A DNA stretch of 64,000 nucleotides, from positions 28,469 through 92,468 of the forward strand of contig NZ_MKSQ01000025.1 in the NCBI RefSeq assembly GCF_001898115.1, in the 5' to 3' direction. The translations under genes and the position numbers were made by a program. Below are positions 44,732-54,599 of this stretch, one piece after another. Source of the stretch: Allobosea sp. 67-29 (GTDB taxonomy: Bacteria; Pseudomonadota; Alphaproteobacteria; Rhizobiales; Beijerinckiaceae). Within the stretch, counting starts at the first letter, position 1, and every line of letters starts with the position of its first letter. The notes below the pieces were generated by a model, which was given only the letters and a program-made list of their open reading frames with translations, was not told where the DNA came from and ran no database searches.

Positions 44732-44808
44732 TGGCGAGCCCGGCAGGATTCGAACCTGCGACCAGCAGCTTAGAAGGCTGCTGCTCTATCCAACTGAGCT
44801 ACGGGCCC
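44732..44808 (-). tRNA. tRNA-Arg (UCU anticodon)
   Basis: A full cloverleaf on the minus strand: acceptor GGGCCCG pairing with CGGGCUC (one G-U), D arm GCUC..GAGC, anticodon stem GCAGC/GCUGC around the loop CUUCUAA with anticodon UCU, and T arm GCAGG-UUCGAAU-CCUGC. CCA is encoded (plus-strand TGG at 44732-44734). It reads AGA and AGG codons. Confidence 0.97.
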
Positions 44809-44836
44809 GAAAGCGGGTGTTGCGTCGCCTGCCGAC

Positions 44837-45142
44837 TCAGTGCGTCCACTGGCCGAGGCGGGAAAACTTGAAATTGTCCGAATAGGAGATCGAGCGGCGC
44901 TTGGGATCGTGCGGCTGCTCGACGCGGTAGGGGATGCCGTTGCGCGTCGCATAGGCGACCGCCTCGGCCTCGCTGTCGAACCAGAGCTTGACTTGGCTCT
45001 TCATGTCGGAGGACGAGGTCCAGCCCATCAGCGGCTCGATCTGGCGCGGGGCCTCCGGCTCGTATTCGAGCAGCCAGCGCTCGGTCTTGGCTGTGCCGGA
45101 CTGCATGGCCGTGCGGGCGGGGCGATAGATGCGTGCGGTCAT
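44837..45142 (-). CDS. NDUFS4-like ETC complex I subunit
   Basis: A 101-residue protein of the ETC_C1_NDUFS4 family, an accessory subunit of NADH:ubiquinone oxidoreductase kept by alphaproteobacteria and mitochondria. Evidence is ARIYRPARTAMQSG at the N terminus, WLLEYEP near 23-29, MGWTSSSDMKSQVKLWF near 39-55, GIPYRV near 69 and SYSDNFKF near 85-92. Length is normal. It sits between two tRNA genes and away from any nuo operon. Confidence 0.95.
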   Translation of the reverse strand: MTARIYRPARTAMQSGTAKTERWLLEYEPEAPRQIEPLMGWTSSSDMKSQVKLWFDSEAEAVAYATRNGIPYRVEQPHDPKRRSISYSDNFKFSRLGQWTH

Positions 45143-45207
45143 GGAAGCGCTCTGCCGTCACCAAATCTCATGCGGCCCGAAACCCGGTCCGCGGCTGCCG
45201 TTTCCAG

Positions 45208-45284
45208 TGGTCGGGGCACCAGGATTCGAACCTGGGACCCTCTGCTCCCAAAGCAGATGCGCTACCGGGCTGCGCTATACCCCG
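45208..45284 (-). tRNA. tRNA-Pro (UGG anticodon)
   Basis: A full cloverleaf on the minus strand: acceptor CGGGGUA with UGCCCCG, D arm GCGC/GCGC, anticodon stem UCUGC/GCAGA around UUUGGGA with anticodon UGG, T arm CCAGG-UUCGAAU-CCUGG. CCA is encoded (plus-strand TGG at 45208-45210). Confidence 0.97.
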
Positions 45285-45375
45285 ACGGCACTCGAAACGA
45301 TGCGGTTCGCTATCATGCCATGACCTCGAACCGCAAGCCAAAGCCGCGTTCGGACCCGACAGGCCGGCATGGCCC

Positions 45376-45858
45376 TCAGTGCTTGAACAGCTTGTGCTCC
45401 ACCCTGTCGCCGGGCTTGATCCCGAGCTGCCTGCTGACGCCGCCATTGATCTCCAGAACCGACAGCACCGGCTCTCCGGACGGGATGGTCCGGGTCGAGA
45501 GCGGCTCGGTGTTTTCCGCGATGCGTGCGATCGTCCCGTCGGCGCGGATGAACAGCATGTCGAGCGGAATATAGGTGTTCTGCATCCACATCGCCACCGG
45601 CTCGCTCGCGCCGAAATCGAACAGCATTCCGCGGTCCGGCGGCAGATAGTTGCGATACATCAATCCCTTAGCCCGCTGGTCCGGGGTGCGCATCACCTCG
45701 ACATGGAAGGCGTGGCGGGCGCTGCCGCTGACGATCGTCAGCGCTTCCAGCCCGGCCGCCTCGCCGGCGGCCGGCTGGGCCTGCGCCCGGGCACCGGCGG
45801 GAGCGAGCGCTACCAGCAGAAGCGCAATGGCGGCAAAGACTGTCCGAACGGCGTGCAT
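45376..45858 (-). CDS. Exported DUF192 domain protein
   Basis: A 160-residue protein with a signal peptide ending near ARAQAQ at residue 26. The rest is the DUF192 domain: MRTPDQRAKGLMYRNYLPPDRGMLFDFG near 56-83 and MWMQNTYIPLDMLFI near 90-104, ending VLEINGGVSRQLGIKPGD. The family is a small beta barrel of unknown function. It is divergent from the leader frame and the 609-residue protein. Confidence 0.93.
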   Translation of the reverse strand: MHAVRTVFAAIALLLVALAPAGARAQAQPAAGEAAGLEALTIVSGSARHAFHVEVMRTPDQRAKGLMYRNYLPPDRGMLFDFGASEPVAMWMQNTYIPLDMLFIRADGTIARIAENTEPLSTRTIPSGEPVLSVLEINGGVSRQLGIKPGDRVEHKLFKH

Positions 45859-45913
45859 CGCTTCTCGACTCCATGACGATCACCATCGCCCGACGCCGAT
45901 CTAGGAGGGGCCG

Positions 45914-46069
45914 ATGGCAAATCTTCGGCAGAAAGCAGCCTTCCATCCCATCAGGTCAAGATTTCCGTCACGATCATTCGCTCCTATGACGCTTCGACGC
46001 CGGCCGTGGCTTTCTTTCGCCATCCGGTTGCGGCAGGTTCGGCCGGGATCGAACAGGAGATTTTCATGA
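45914..46069 (+). CDS. Possible leader peptide, 51 residues, Arg-rich
   Basis: A 51-codon frame behind a very strong AGGAGGGG. Its TGA overlaps the ATG of the next gene (ATGA at 46066-46069), so it could couple translation. The product would be very basic, with AGG and AGA codons that look rare beside neighbouring genes, so the peptide itself may matter less than its translation. No family is known. It may instead be an untranslated leader. Confidence 0.35.
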   Translation: MANLRQKAAFHPIRSRFPSRSFAPMTLRRRPWLSFAIRLRQVRPGSNRRFS

Positions 46070-47895
46070 CCGCTGCGCGCCTTCGCTGGCCAACGCAACT
46101 GGGGAGCACGGCTCTCGCGGCTGTATTCGTGGCATTGTCCGCCCCCGCCTGGGCCGCCGACTTCCAGGTCGACAACGTCAAGCTCGACCTCGGGCAGCTC
46201 GTCATCAGCATCCCGCGGGTGGCGGTGAAGGGCTCGAACCTCGACAAGGACGCCTTTCTCGCGCTCTTCGCCAAGGGCGCTAACGAGCCGCCCGCCGTGC
46301 GAATCGCGAAGCTGACGGCTTCCGAGATCAGCGCGCCCGAACTGACGATGGAACAGGCGTTCGGCGACCAGAAGCAGACCACGACCTACCGCGATATCCG
46401 CTTCACCGACATCCGCGGCGGCAAGATCGGCCACGGCGAATCGGCCAGTGCGAGCATCGAGGCCAAGGGCGGCGCCACCGGCTCGATGACGGGCACGCTG
46501 AAGCGCACCGCCTTCGACGGGCTCGACCTCAAGCAATCCGCGCGCGTCCTCACCGAGAAGGCGGCTCCCGGGGTCGAAGAGCCCTATGTGCCGGTGATCG
46601 CCAGCTTCGAGCAGGACGGCTACGATCTCGACCTCGGCCAGGCCGGCAGCATGTCGATCGGCCGGACGACGGCACGGGGCTTCGCCGCGAAGCTCGGGCC
46701 GGAGCCGCTTCTCGACCTGCTTCAGACGGTCGGAAAGGCCTCCGAGGAGCTCGAGAAGGAGGCGGACGACAAGACGCCGGGTGCCAGCGGCGGGAAGAGC
46801 GACCTGCAGAAGCGCTTCGCGTTCTCGATGCTGACGCTGTTCGACATGGTCGATTACGGCAGCGGAGAGGCGCGCGATTTCAAGGCGACCATCCGCCCGC
46901 CCGCAGCGGACGGGGCCAAGGAGAAGGACGCCGTCTCCTGGGCGATCGACCGCATCGCCTTCGGCGAGGATGCGCCCGACAAGTCCGGCTTCGCGATCCA
47001 GGGCATGTCCTTCGCCAGCGGCGCGGGCACGGGCCGGGTCGATTCGCTCAGCTACTCCGGCTTTTCCTTCGCGAAGTCGCTGCGCGAATTGCGCAGTGCG
47101 CTTGCCGGCCCCGACCAGGATCTCGAGCAGATCGACTACCGCCGCTTCATTCCCAAATTGGGAACGATGCGCCTGACCGGCCTCTCGGTCGATGCGCCGC
47201 CGATCATCCCAGGCAAGCCCCCGATCAAGATCGCGCTAGGCACCTTCGAGCTCAAGGGCGGCGAGCCGCTGAACGGCATCCCGACGAGCCTGGGCCTCAC
47301 CATCGACAAGCTCGTCACGCCGGTCGTCGACACCGGTGACAACCCGGCGCTGAAGGACATGCTGGCCATGGGGATCGACAGGCTCGACCTCTCGGCGAAG
47401 CTGGACCTCGCCTGGGAGGCGGCCAAGAACGAGATCGCGATCCGCACGCTTTCTCTCGGCAGCGCCGGCCTGGTGCAGCTCGACGCGAAGGGCACCCTCG
47501 GCAACGTCACGCAGGACCTGTTCTCGAGCGACCTCGCCCTCGCCCAGGTCGCGGCGCTCGGCGCCACTGCACGCAACCTGCAGGTCAAGCTCCAGAATTT
47601 CGGCCTCGTCGAGAAATTGATCGAGAACCAGGCGCGCAAGACCAAGCGCAAGGTCGAGGAGGTGCGCCAGCAGTTCACCATGGTCGCCAGCGTGGGGCTC
47701 GCCGCCATGCTCGGCCCGTCCGATGCCGCCAAGACGCTCGCCTCGGCGGCATCGCGCTTCGTCGCCAAGCCCGGCACGCTGACCATCGACGCGTCGTCGA
47801 AGTCGCCGAGCGGCCTCGGTCTCGCCGATGTGCTGACCATCACCCAGCCGACCGAGATCTTCGACAAGATCGACGTCAAGGCTGATGCCCGGTGA
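46066..47895 (+). CDS. Large exported protein of unknown function, 609 residues
   Basis: A signal peptide ends near PAWAAD at residue 29. The body alternates short amphipathic strands ([30 protein letters not shown]) with helical, charged stretches, and has repeated 'L.LG' and 'F.L' elements through to the C terminus ([26 protein letters not shown]). This suggests a beta-rich, AsmA-like periplasmic fold, but I do not recognise a named family. ATG 46066 has AGGAG ahead and gives the signal peptide. Its stop overlaps the next gene by 11 bases, so the two are coupled. Confidence 0.75.
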   Translation: MTAARLRWPTQLGSTALAAVFVALSAPAWAADFQVDNVKLDLGQLVISIPRVAVKGSNLDKDAFLALFAKGANEPPAVRIAKLTASEISAPELTMEQAFGDQKQTTTYRDIRFTDIRGGKIGHGESASASIEAKGGATGSMTGTLKRTAFDGLDLKQSARVLTEKAAPGVEEPYVPVIASFEQDGYDLDLGQAGSMSIGRTTARGFAAKLGPEPLLDLLQTVGKASEELEKEADDKTPGASGGKSDLQKRFAFSMLTLFDMVDYGSGEARDFKATIRPPAADGAKEKDAVSWAIDRIAFGEDAPDKSGFAIQGMSFASGAGTGRVDSLSYSGFSFAKSLRELRSALAGPDQDLEQIDYRRFIPKLGTMRLTGLSVDAPPIIPGKPPIKIALGTFELKGGEPLNGIPTSLGLTIDKLVTPVVDTGDNPALKDMLAMGIDRLDLSAKLDLAWEAAKNEIAIRTLSLGSAGLVQLDAKGTLGNVTQDLFSSDLALAQVAALGATARNLQVKLQNFGLVEKLIENQARKTKRKVEEVRQQFTMVASVGLAAMLGPSDAAKTLASAASRFVAKPGTLTIDASSKSPSGLGLADVLTITQPTEIFDKIDVKADAR

Positions 47896-48643
47896 CCCCC
47901 CGCCCCTTGACGCCGAAAGAGAGCCGGCTCGCGTGACAGGCGCGCGCCCGGACGACACGATCGCCGCGCTCCTGCCGGAGGATCGCGACTGGCGGCCTTC
48001 CGGGCTGCAGGCCTGGTGGGCGGGCCTGCCGCAGGCTGCGCGCAGCCTGCTGCGCAAGCGGCTGAACCGCGAGAACCAGACCCGGCTGCACCTGGCGCAT
48101 CTGGTCGCCCGGAGGCCCGGACAGCTCGCCATCGGCGCCTATACCTACGGACGACCGAAGATTCGCTTTCCCGAAAGCGGGGCGAAGCTGGTGATCGGTC
48201 GCTACGGCTCGATTGCCGACGGCGTCGAGATTCTGCTCGGCGGCAACCACCGGCTCGACTGGGTGACGAGCTATCCCTTTCCGGCGATGCCCCGGCTCTG
48301 GCCGGCCGCCGCCGACATCCCCGGCAGCGACGCAACCCGGGGCGACGTCGTCATCGGGCACGACGTCTGGCTCGGCTCGCAATGCATGATCCTGTCCGGC
48401 GTGACCATCGGCCATGGCGCGGCGGTCGCCGCGCGCGCCGTGGTGACACGCGACGTGCCGCCCTATGCGATCGTCGCCGGCAATCCTGCCCGCGTGGTGC
48501 GCCTGCGCTTCGACGAGGCGACGATCGCCGCGCTCCTGGCGACGCGCTGGTGGGACCTGCCGAAACCGCAGATCGACGCGCTGCTGCCGCTCCTGCTCGG
48601 CAGCCGCATCGACGACTTCGTCGCCGCTGCGAGATCGGCGTAG
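47885..48643 (+). CDS. CatB-type O-acetyltransferase (left-handed beta helix)
   Basis: A 252-residue hexapeptide-repeat transferase. [37 protein letters not shown] (catalytic His near 120) and [48 protein letters not shown] are the CatB/xenobiotic acetyltransferase pattern. It moves acetyl from acetyl-CoA to a sugar or antibiotic hydroxyl. Its extended N terminus (about 70 residues) is longer than typical. It overlaps the upstream unknown protein by 11 bases and lies opposite a GT2 gene, so a surface sugar is a plausible acceptor. Confidence 0.92.
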   Translation: MPGDPPPLDAEREPARVTGARPDDTIAALLPEDRDWRPSGLQAWWAGLPQAARSLLRKRLNRENQTRLHLAHLVARRPGQLAIGAYTYGRPKIRFPESGAKLVIGRYGSIADGVEILLGGNHRLDWVTSYPFPAMPRLWPAAADIPGSDATRGDVVIGHDVWLGSQCMILSGVTIGHGAAVAARAVVTRDVPPYAIVAGNPARVVRLRFDEATIAALLATRWWDLPKPQIDALLPLLLGSRIDDFVAAARSA

Positions 48644-48665
48644 TCCGTCTCGCTGTCGCCGCCGA

Positions 48666-49547
48666 TCAAGGCAGCGCCGTCAACCCCTCGCGCGCCAGTG
48701 CCGTCTCGCCGCGTCCCCACGCAAGAGCGCCGGCGGCGGAGCCGGCATGGGCGAACATTTTCTCGCGCCTGAGAATGAGCCCGTAGCCGAGCGCCTTGGC
48801 GAGATTTTCCAGCGTCCGGACCGGGCTTGGCTGCGGCAATCCGTACTTCCGGGCGACATAGCGCTCCGACCAGGCGAGGTGCCAGCGCGTCTTGAACCGC
48901 CGCTGTGGCGAGGGCGTGCTCGATCGTCCACGTCCATGCCCGGCCTCGGCCTCGTGGACGTGGACGAGCGCCTGACCGGCATCGCGCATGCGCCGGCACA
49001 GATCGTCGTCCTCGTAGAACAGGAAGATCGCCGGATCGAACCCGCCCAGCGCCAGAAAGAGCTCCCGTCGGATCAGCAGGCAGGCGCCCGAAAGGAAAGG
49101 CAGGCAGGCATCGCCCTCCGGTGCCGCCATCGTGCGGGAGCGGTTGAGATGCGACGGCGAGAGCAGCGAGCGCGGCTGCAGGAACAGGCGGCCCGAGGGT
49201 TCGACGATGCGCGGCGCCAACATGCCGGCGTCGGGATAGCGCCCGGCCGCTTCCAGCAGCGCCGCCGCGGCGCCCGGCCTCAGCTCCAGATCGGGATTGA
49301 CGACGAGCACATAGGGCGTCGCGGCCGCCGCAATGCCGATATTGTTGCCGCGGCCGTAGCCTTCATTGCGGGCATTGGCGATGACGCGCGCGCCTCGCTG
49401 CGCGGCGACGACGCGGCTATCGTCGCCGCTGGCATTGTCGACGACGATCGTCGGCACGCCCTCGCCCGCCAGCGCGGCGAGGCAGGCGGGCAGCACCTCG
49501 GCGCTGTCGTGGCTGACGACGATGGCGGTGATCGCGTTGGCGGGCAT
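48666..49547 (-). CDS. GT2 family glycosyltransferase, rhamnosyltransferase-like
   Basis: A 293-residue GT-A transferase. AIVVSHDSAEVLPACL near 5-20, VVDNASGDDS near 33-42, YGRGNNIGIAAA near 63-74 and VNPDLELRPG near 79-88 (a DxD-like NPD) match the WbbL/rhamnosyltransferase group. FLFYEDDDLCRRMRDAGQ near 180-197 is the ED motif of such enzymes. The ATG at 49547 has AGAAGG ahead. It converges with the acetyltransferase gene, and both may build a surface glycan. Confidence 0.92.
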   Translation of the reverse strand: MPANAITAIVVSHDSAEVLPACLAALAGEGVPTIVVDNASGDDSRVVAAQRGARVIANARNEGYGRGNNIGIAAAATPYVLVVNPDLELRPGAAAALLEAAGRYPDAGMLAPRIVEPSGRLFLQPRSLLSPSHLNRSRTMAAPEGDACLPFLSGACLLIRRELFLALGGFDPAIFLFYEDDDLCRRMRDAGQALVHVHEAEAGHGRGRSSTPSPQRRFKTRWHLAWSERYVARKYGLPQPSPVRTLENLAKALGYGLILRREKMFAHAGSAAGALAWGRGETALAREGLTALP

Positions 49548-49589
49548 CGCGGCCTTCTGGCCACGCGAACCGGCCGGAGGCAAGCGAAT

Positions 49590-49886
49590 TCAGCGCCGCG
49601 ACAGCGCCGCGAGCTCGCCCTGCACGCGCTCGCGCTCGGCGCTTCCGCAGGCATGCGGCGCCTTGTAGGACTTCACGGCGTAGCCGGCATTCGCGGCCAG
49701 GAAGCTGGCGCGTTCCTGTCTTCCGAACCGCGCGATGATGCGGCCGCGATCGACGCGCAGCCCGCAATCATAGCCGCGCGAGACGGTCGCGGCGGCATAG
49801 TCGACAGAACCGGGAACGGGGCCGGCCGTCGTGCATGCGGCCAGCCCGAGCAGGGCCGCGCAGCCCAGAAGCGGTTTCGCAACCAT
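49590..49886 (-). CDS. Small lipoprotein, unknown function (paralogue 1)
   Basis: A 98-residue protein with a lipobox LAAC at residues 15-18 and a soluble domain with two cysteines (YDCG and HACG) and an Arg/Glu-rich C terminus. It shows the same plan (lipobox, Cys, ARF, Cys, ER-rich helix) as the next gene upstream, which suggests an old duplication. No family recognised. It is 18 bases from that gene. Confidence 0.75.
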   Translation of the reverse strand: MVAKPLLGCAALLGLAACTTAGPVPGSVDYAAATVSRGYDCGLRVDRGRIIARFGRQERASFLAANAGYAVKSYKAPHACGSAERERVQGELAALSRR

Positions 49887-49904
49887 GGCCTTGGCGCCGC
49901 CGTG

Positions 49905-50276
49905 TCAGAGTTCGTCGAATTGCCCGGCCCTGATCCGGCCCATGCGCTGCTTCAGCGCCGCGCGCTCCTCCGCCGTGCAGGCCTGCGGCTGGGCGGCCTG
50001 GTTGACCATCTCCGCCTCGGAGACCGAGACATAGGCCGAGCGCGCCGCGGCGATCTGATCGGGGCCGGCGCCACGTTCCCTTTCCGCCGCTAGGAAGCGC
50101 GCGAGCGTCGAGCGCTGCGGGGCGCCGGCGCGGCAGGCACTTGCCCGCGAGATCGTCGTCGCCAGCGCGGACGCCCGGCTGGCACTGCTCTCGTTGCCGG
50201 CAGCGACACAGGCTGGCAGCGGCAGCGCAAGTAGGACGGCGAGCGGAAGGACCCGCCCGGCAGGCAGCGAAGCCAT
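49905..50276 (-). CDS. Small lipoprotein, unknown function (paralogue 2)
   Basis: A 123-residue protein with a hydrophobic signal and lipobox LPAC near residue 23, then a soluble helical domain with two cysteines and an ERAALKQRMGRI C-terminal helix. It is five bases downstream of aspS and probably cotranscribed with it and with the related lipoprotein gene. No function is known. Confidence 0.72.
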   Translation of the reverse strand: MASLPAGRVLPLAVLLALPLPACVAAGNESSASRASALATTISRASACRAGAPQRSTLARFLAAERERGAGPDQIAAARSAYVSVSEAEMVNQAAQPQACTAEERAALKQRMGRIRAGQFDEL

Positions 50277-50281
50277 GGCCG

Positions 50282-52066
50282 TCAGCCGTTCTTCTCGGGC
50301 AGGTTGACGCGCAGATGCGCCTCGCGCAGCTGCTTCGGCGTCGCCTCGGCCGGTGCCCCCATCAGCAGGTCGACAGCCTGCTGGTTCATCGGGAACAGCG
50401 CGACCTCGCGCAGGTTCGTCGCACGCGCCAGCAGCATGATGATGCGGTCCACGCCGGCCGCCATGCCGCCATGCGGCGGGGCGCCGTACTGGAAGGCGCG
50501 ATACATGCCGCCGAAGCGCTCGATCACCGTCTCCTCGCCATAGCCGGCGATCTCGAAGGCCTTCACCATCGCCTCGGGGCGGTGGTTGCGGATGCCGCCG
50601 GAGGCGAGCTCGAAGCCGTTGCAGGCGATGTCGTACTGGAACGCCTTGAGCGAGAGCGGGTCTTCCTCGTTGAGCGCCTTCAGGCCGCCCTGCGGCATGG
50701 AGAAGGGATTGTGCGAGAAATCGACCTTCTTTTCGTCCTCGTTGTACTCGAACATCGGAAAATCGACGATCCAGGCGAAGGCGAAGACGTTCTCGTCGAT
50801 CAGGTTGAGCTCCTGGCCGACCTTGTTCCGGGCGCTGCCGGCGAACTTGTAGAACTTGTCCGGATCGCCCGCGACGAAGAAACAGGCATCGCCGCCATTC
50901 AGCCCCATCTGCTTGATGATCGCGGCAACGCGCTCAGGCCCGATGTTGTTGGCGATCGGACCCTGACCCTCGCCGTCCTCCTTGACCATCAGGTAGCCGA
51001 GGCCGGGCTGGCCTTCGCCCTGCGCCCAGGAGTTCATCCGGTCGCAGAAGGCGCGCGAACCGCCGCCCGGCGCGGGTATTGCCCAGACACGGTTCTTCTC
51101 GCCTTCGAGGATGCGCGCGAAGACCTTGAAGCCCGAGCCGCGGAAATGCTCGGACACGTCCTGCATCTCGATCGGGTTGCGCAGGTCCGGCTTGTCGGAG
51201 CCGTATTTGGCGATCGCCTCGGCATAGGGGATACGCGGCCAGTTCTTCTGGACGCTGCGGCCCTCGGCGAATTCCTCGAACACGCCGGTGATGACCGGCT
51301 CCATCGTCGCGAACACGTCCTCCTGCTCGACGAAGCTCATCTCGACGTCGAGCTGGTAGAACTCGCCCGGCAGGCGGTCGGCGCGCGGGTCCTCGTCGCG
51401 GAAGCAGGGCGCGATCTGGAAGTAGCGATCGAAGCCCGCCATCATCAGCAGCTGCTTGTACTGCTGCGGCGCCTGCGGCAGCGCGTAGAACTTGCCGGGA
51501 TGCAGGCGGCTCGGCACCAGGAAGTCGCGCGCGCCTTCCGGCGAAGAGGCCGTCAGGATCGGCGTCTGGAACTCGGAGAAGCCCTGCTCCTTCATGCGGC
51601 GGCGCATCGAGTCGATGACCTTGGTGCGCAGCATGATGTTGTTGTGCAGCTTCTCGCGGCGCAGGTCGAGGAAGCGGTACTTGAGGCGCGTATCCTCGGG
51701 ATATTCGAGATCGCCGAAGACTGGCAGCGGCAACTCGGCCGAGGGGCCGAGCACTTCGATGCCGGTCGCGAACACTTCCACGGCGCCGGTCGGCAGGTTG
51801 GCGTTCTCGGTGCCCTCCAGCCGCGCTTTGACCTTGCCGTCGATGCGCACGACCCATTCCGAGCGCAGCGTCTCGGCGTCCGCGAAGGCCGGCGAATCCG
51901 GGTCCACCACCACCTGCGTCATGCCGTAATGGTCGCGCAGGTCGATGAAGAGAACGCCCCCGTGGTCGCGGATGCGATGGCACCAGCCGGAAAGCCGGAC
52001 CTGCGAGCCGATGTCGCTGTCGCGGAGCGCGCCGCAGGTGTGGGAACGGTAGCGATGCAGGGTCAC
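50282..52066 (-). CDS. aspS: Aspartate--tRNA ligase
   Basis: A 594-residue class II aminoacyl-tRNA synthetase. An OB-fold anticodon domain fills about 1-105, motif 2 is [25 protein letters not shown] near 219-243, the bacterial GAD insert follows, and motif 3 is [15 protein letters not shown] near 536-550. Length matches bacterial AspRS. A GTG at 52066 is the start, with a weak GAAAG ribosome site. Whether it also charges tRNA-Asn (non-discriminating) cannot be read by eye. Confidence 0.97.
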   Translation of the reverse strand: MTLHRYRSHTCGALRDSDIGSQVRLSGWCHRIRDHGGVLFIDLRDHYGMTQVVVDPDSPAFADAETLRSEWVVRIDGKVKARLEGTENANLPTGAVEVFATGIEVLGPSAELPLPVFGDLEYPEDTRLKYRFLDLRREKLHNNIMLRTKVIDSMRRRMKEQGFSEFQTPILTASSPEGARDFLVPSRLHPGKFYALPQAPQQYKQLLMMAGFDRYFQIAPCFRDEDPRADRLPGEFYQLDVEMSFVEQEDVFATMEPVITGVFEEFAEGRSVQKNWPRIPYAEAIAKYGSDKPDLRNPIEMQDVSEHFRGSGFKVFARILEGEKNRVWAIPAPGGGSRAFCDRMNSWAQGEGQPGLGYLMVKEDGEGQGPIANNIGPERVAAIIKQMGLNGGDACFFVAGDPDKFYKFAGSARNKVGQELNLIDENVFAFAWIVDFPMFEYNEDEKKVDFSHNPFSMPQGGLKALNEEDPLSLKAFQYDIACNGFELASGGIRNHRPEAMVKAFEIAGYGEETVIERFGGMYRAFQYGAPPHGGMAAGVDRIIMLLARATNLREVALFPMNQQAVDLLMGAPAEATPKQLREAHLRVNLPEKNG

Positions 52067-52232
52067 GGGGTCGGTCTTTCGGAAATGCGTCGAAGGCCGG
52101 CGAAAGCCGGCGGCAGCTTGCGGCTAACCACACGCGCGGGCGCGAAATGTCAAGAACGCCCGCGACATCCGGACCGCCTGCTGCTAGCTCTGAACGGCGG
52201 CTACGGACAGCGTCCTGGGGAAAGGTTACGGA

Positions 52233-52508
52233 ATGGCAGCGTCGATCCGGAAACCGCTCGCGGTCGTCGCCCTGGCCGCATTGCTCGCGGCTGTCGGCGG
52301 CACAGGTTCCGCGCAGGAGCCGGGCAGCGCCTACCGGGCAGGCCTGAATATCGCCCGCCAGCGCGACTACCCGAATCCACACTGCTTCGCGCAGATATTC
52401 GCCCGCCACGCACGCCCGCATCAGGACGCCCGGCGCGGTCACTGGGTGGCGACCGCCAGCCGCGCCTATCAGGGCGAGTTGTGGAGCCGCTGCGGGATCA
52501 GCCGATAG
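52233..52508 (+). CDS. Small secreted protein, 91 residues, unknown function
   Basis: A signal peptide ends near GSAQEP at residue 28, followed by a basic helical domain with two cysteines (HCF and RCG). AAAGG lies ahead of ATG 52233. No family recognised. It is 48 bases upstream of rnd on the same strand. Confidence 0.65.
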   Translation: MAASIRKPLAVVALAALLAAVGGTGSAQEPGSAYRAGLNIARQRDYPNPHCFAQIFARHARPHQDARRGHWVATASRAYQGELWSRCGISR

Positions 52509-52555
52509 CATCGACGGACTCGACGCCGGCCCGTTTCCTCCGCTAAGCCCATTCC

Positions 52556-53695
52556 ATGCATCTGATCTCCACCACCGCCGAGCTCGCCGCCGCCTGCGAA
52601 CGCCTCGCGACCCACCCCTTCGTCACGGTCGACACGGAGTTCCTGCGGGAGACCACCTATTATCCCAAACTCTGCCTGATCCAGCTCGCCTCGCCGGAAG
52701 AGGCCGTGCTGGTGGACCCGCTGGCGCCCGAGCTCGATCTCGCCCCCTTCTTCGGGCTGATGGTCGACGACAGGGTGGTCAAGGTCTTCCACGCCGCCCG
52801 GCAGGACCTCGAGATCGTCTGGCTGCTCGGCCGCGTGCTGCCGACGCCCCTCTTCGACACGCAGGTCGCCGCGATGGTCTGCGGCTACGGCGACTCGGTC
52901 GGCTACGAGCAGCTCGCCAACGACCTCGCCAAGGCGCGCATCGACAAGTCCTCGCGCTTCACCGACTGGTCGCGCCGCCCATTGACGGAGGCGCAGCTCG
53001 CCTATGCTGAGTCCGACGTCACCCATCTGCGCGAGATCTACCTGGCGCTGAAGGCCGATCTCGACGCATCCGGGCGCGAAGCCTGGGTCGCCGAGGAGAT
53101 GGCGGTGCTGAGCTCGCCCGCGACCTATGAGGTCAAGCCGGAAAACGCCTGGCAGCGCCTCAAGGGCCGCGTCCGCAAAGCGCGCGAACTGCCGATCCTG
53201 ATGGAAGTCGCCGCCTGGCGCGAGCGCGAGGCGCAGACCCGCGACGTGCCGCGCCAGCGCGTCCTCAAGGACGATGCCCTGATGGACATCGTCCAGCGCG
53301 GTCCCCGCTCGGTCGAGGCGCTTGCCGAGCTGCGCTCGGTGCCCAACGGCTTCGAACGCTCGCGCAGCGGCGGCGAGGTGCTGGCCGCGATCGAGCGCGC
53401 CGCCGCGATCGACCCCAAGACCCTGCCCCGGCTGGAGCGCGAACGCGGCCGCCCGACCAACGCCGCCGTGCTCGACCTGCTCAAGGTGCTGCTCAAGGCG
53501 GTGGCGGATGCCGAGCGGGTAGCGCCCAAGATCATCGCCACCGGCGACGATCTCGAAGCGATCGCCTCCGACGAGTTGTCGGAAGTTCCGGCGCTGAAGG
53601 GCTGGCGCCGTGAGGTCTTCGGCGAGAAGGCGCTGGCACTGAAGAACGGCCGGCTCGCCCTGCGCATCGAGCGCGGGCGCGTCGTCGTCGCCTGA
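52556..53695 (+). CDS. rnd: Ribonuclease D
   Basis: A 379-residue 3'-5' exoribonuclease that trims tRNA precursors. The DEDD catalytic motifs are visible: Exo I VDTEFLRE near residues 24-31, Exo [11 protein letters not shown] near 78-86 with its conserved Asp, and Exo [12 protein letters not shown] near 150-158. HRDC-like helical domains follow (about 205-370). Length agrees with the family. Confidence 0.96.
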   Translation: MHLISTTAELAAACERLATHPFVTVDTEFLRETTYYPKLCLIQLASPEEAVLVDPLAPELDLAPFFGLMVDDRVVKVFHAARQDLEIVWLLGRVLPTPLFDTQVAAMVCGYGDSVGYEQLANDLAKARIDKSSRFTDWSRRPLTEAQLAYAESDVTHLREIYLALKADLDASGREAWVAEEMAVLSSPATYEVKPENAWQRLKGRVRKARELPILMEVAAWREREAQTRDVPRQRVLKDDALMDIVQRGPRSVEALAELRSVPNGFERSRSGGEVLAAIERAAAIDPKTLPRLERERGRPTNAAVLDLLKVLLKAVADAERVAPKIIATGDDLEAIASDELSEVPALKGWRREVFGEKALALKNGRLALRIERGRVVVA

Positions 53696-53844
53696 CGTTT
53701 GTCTCGCGGCCGGCAGAAGTAATTCGATCCAACGGGCTCCAGCGAACGTATTCGGATTACCGAAACCAGACCGGCCATGACGACCGACCTGGATCATTCG
53801 GGTTTTGCGGTAGATTTCCTGCCGCAAATTCTGGAGATCATCCC

Positions 53845-54417
53845 ATGAAACGCACAGTGAATGTGGCGCTCGGCGCCGCAATGAGCCTGCTTGTGCTCGG
53901 CACGAACGCTTCTCTCGCTCCGGCCTTCGCGCAAGAGCCCGTCACGGTCGGCGGCGCGCCGATGTTTCCCAGCAAGAACATCATCGAGAATGCCGTCAAT
54001 TCCAAGGACCACACCACGCTCGTCGCCGCAGTGAAGGCCGCCGGCCTCGTCGACACCCTGATGGGTCCCGGGCCGTTCACCGTCTTCGCGCCCACCAATG
54101 CCGCCTTCGGGAAGCTGCCGGCGGGAACCGTGGACATGCTGCTGAAGCCCGACCAGAAGCCTAAGCTGACCGCGGTTCTGACCTACCACGTCGTTCCGGG
54201 CAATCTCACCAGCGCCCAGTTGATGGCCGATGCCAAGGCCGGTGGCAGTAAGGCGATGCTGAAAACCGTTCAGGGCGAGACGCTGAAGGTCGCGATGGCC
54301 GGCGGCAAGCTGGAGATCATCGACGCCAAGGGCGGCAAGTCGATGGTGACGATCCCGGACGTGAAGCAGAGCAACGGCGTCATCCATGTCGTCGATACGG
54401 TGCTGATGCCGAAATAG
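53845..54417 (+). CDS. Exported fasciclin domain protein
   Basis: A 190-residue protein with a signal peptide ending near PAFAQE at residue 31. One FAS1 domain follows: FTVFAPTNAAFGKLPAGTVDMLL near 74-96 is the H1 motif and the SNGVIHVVDTVLMPK end is the H2 motif. FAS1 domains mediate adhesion or surface binding. It is monocistronic and converges with fliP; an 11-bp dyad at 54538-54583 lies between them. Confidence 0.95.
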   Translation: MKRTVNVALGAAMSLLVLGTNASLAPAFAQEPVTVGGAPMFPSKNIIENAVNSKDHTTLVAAVKAAGLVDTLMGPGPFTVFAPTNAAFGKLPAGTVDMLLKPDQKPKLTAVLTYHVVPGNLTSAQLMADAKAGGSKAMLKTVQGETLKVAMAGGKLEIIDAKGGKSMVTIPDVKQSNGVIHVVDTVLMPK

Positions 54418-54537
54418 TCGGGCCGGTCCGGCCCGGGCAGCCCTTCGCTTGTCGAAGGCGCCATCTCCCGCCGCCGGCCTGCGTTATGATCGGGCTTTCG
54501 ACGCCGGACGCGCAGTGTCGGACCGCCTCGCAGAATC

Positions 54538-54583
54538 TGAATCGGGCCCGGAGGAAATCCCGCCAAGCCCCTGGCCCGATTCA
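54538..54583. repeat. Inverted repeat between the fasciclin gene and fliP
   Basis: TGAATCGGGCC (54538-54548) and GGCCCGATTCA (54573-54583) are perfect 11-bp arms around 24 bases. It lies just past the fliP stop (54600) and may end or stabilise that message; no U-run is present. Confidence 0.6.
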
Positions 54584-54599
54584 CACTTCAGCCCAGGAA

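Noticed and set aside
44732..45284. tRNA genes as attachment sites for an integrated element
   Set aside because: No integrase, no repeated tRNA 3' end and no change in gene type next to either tRNA.
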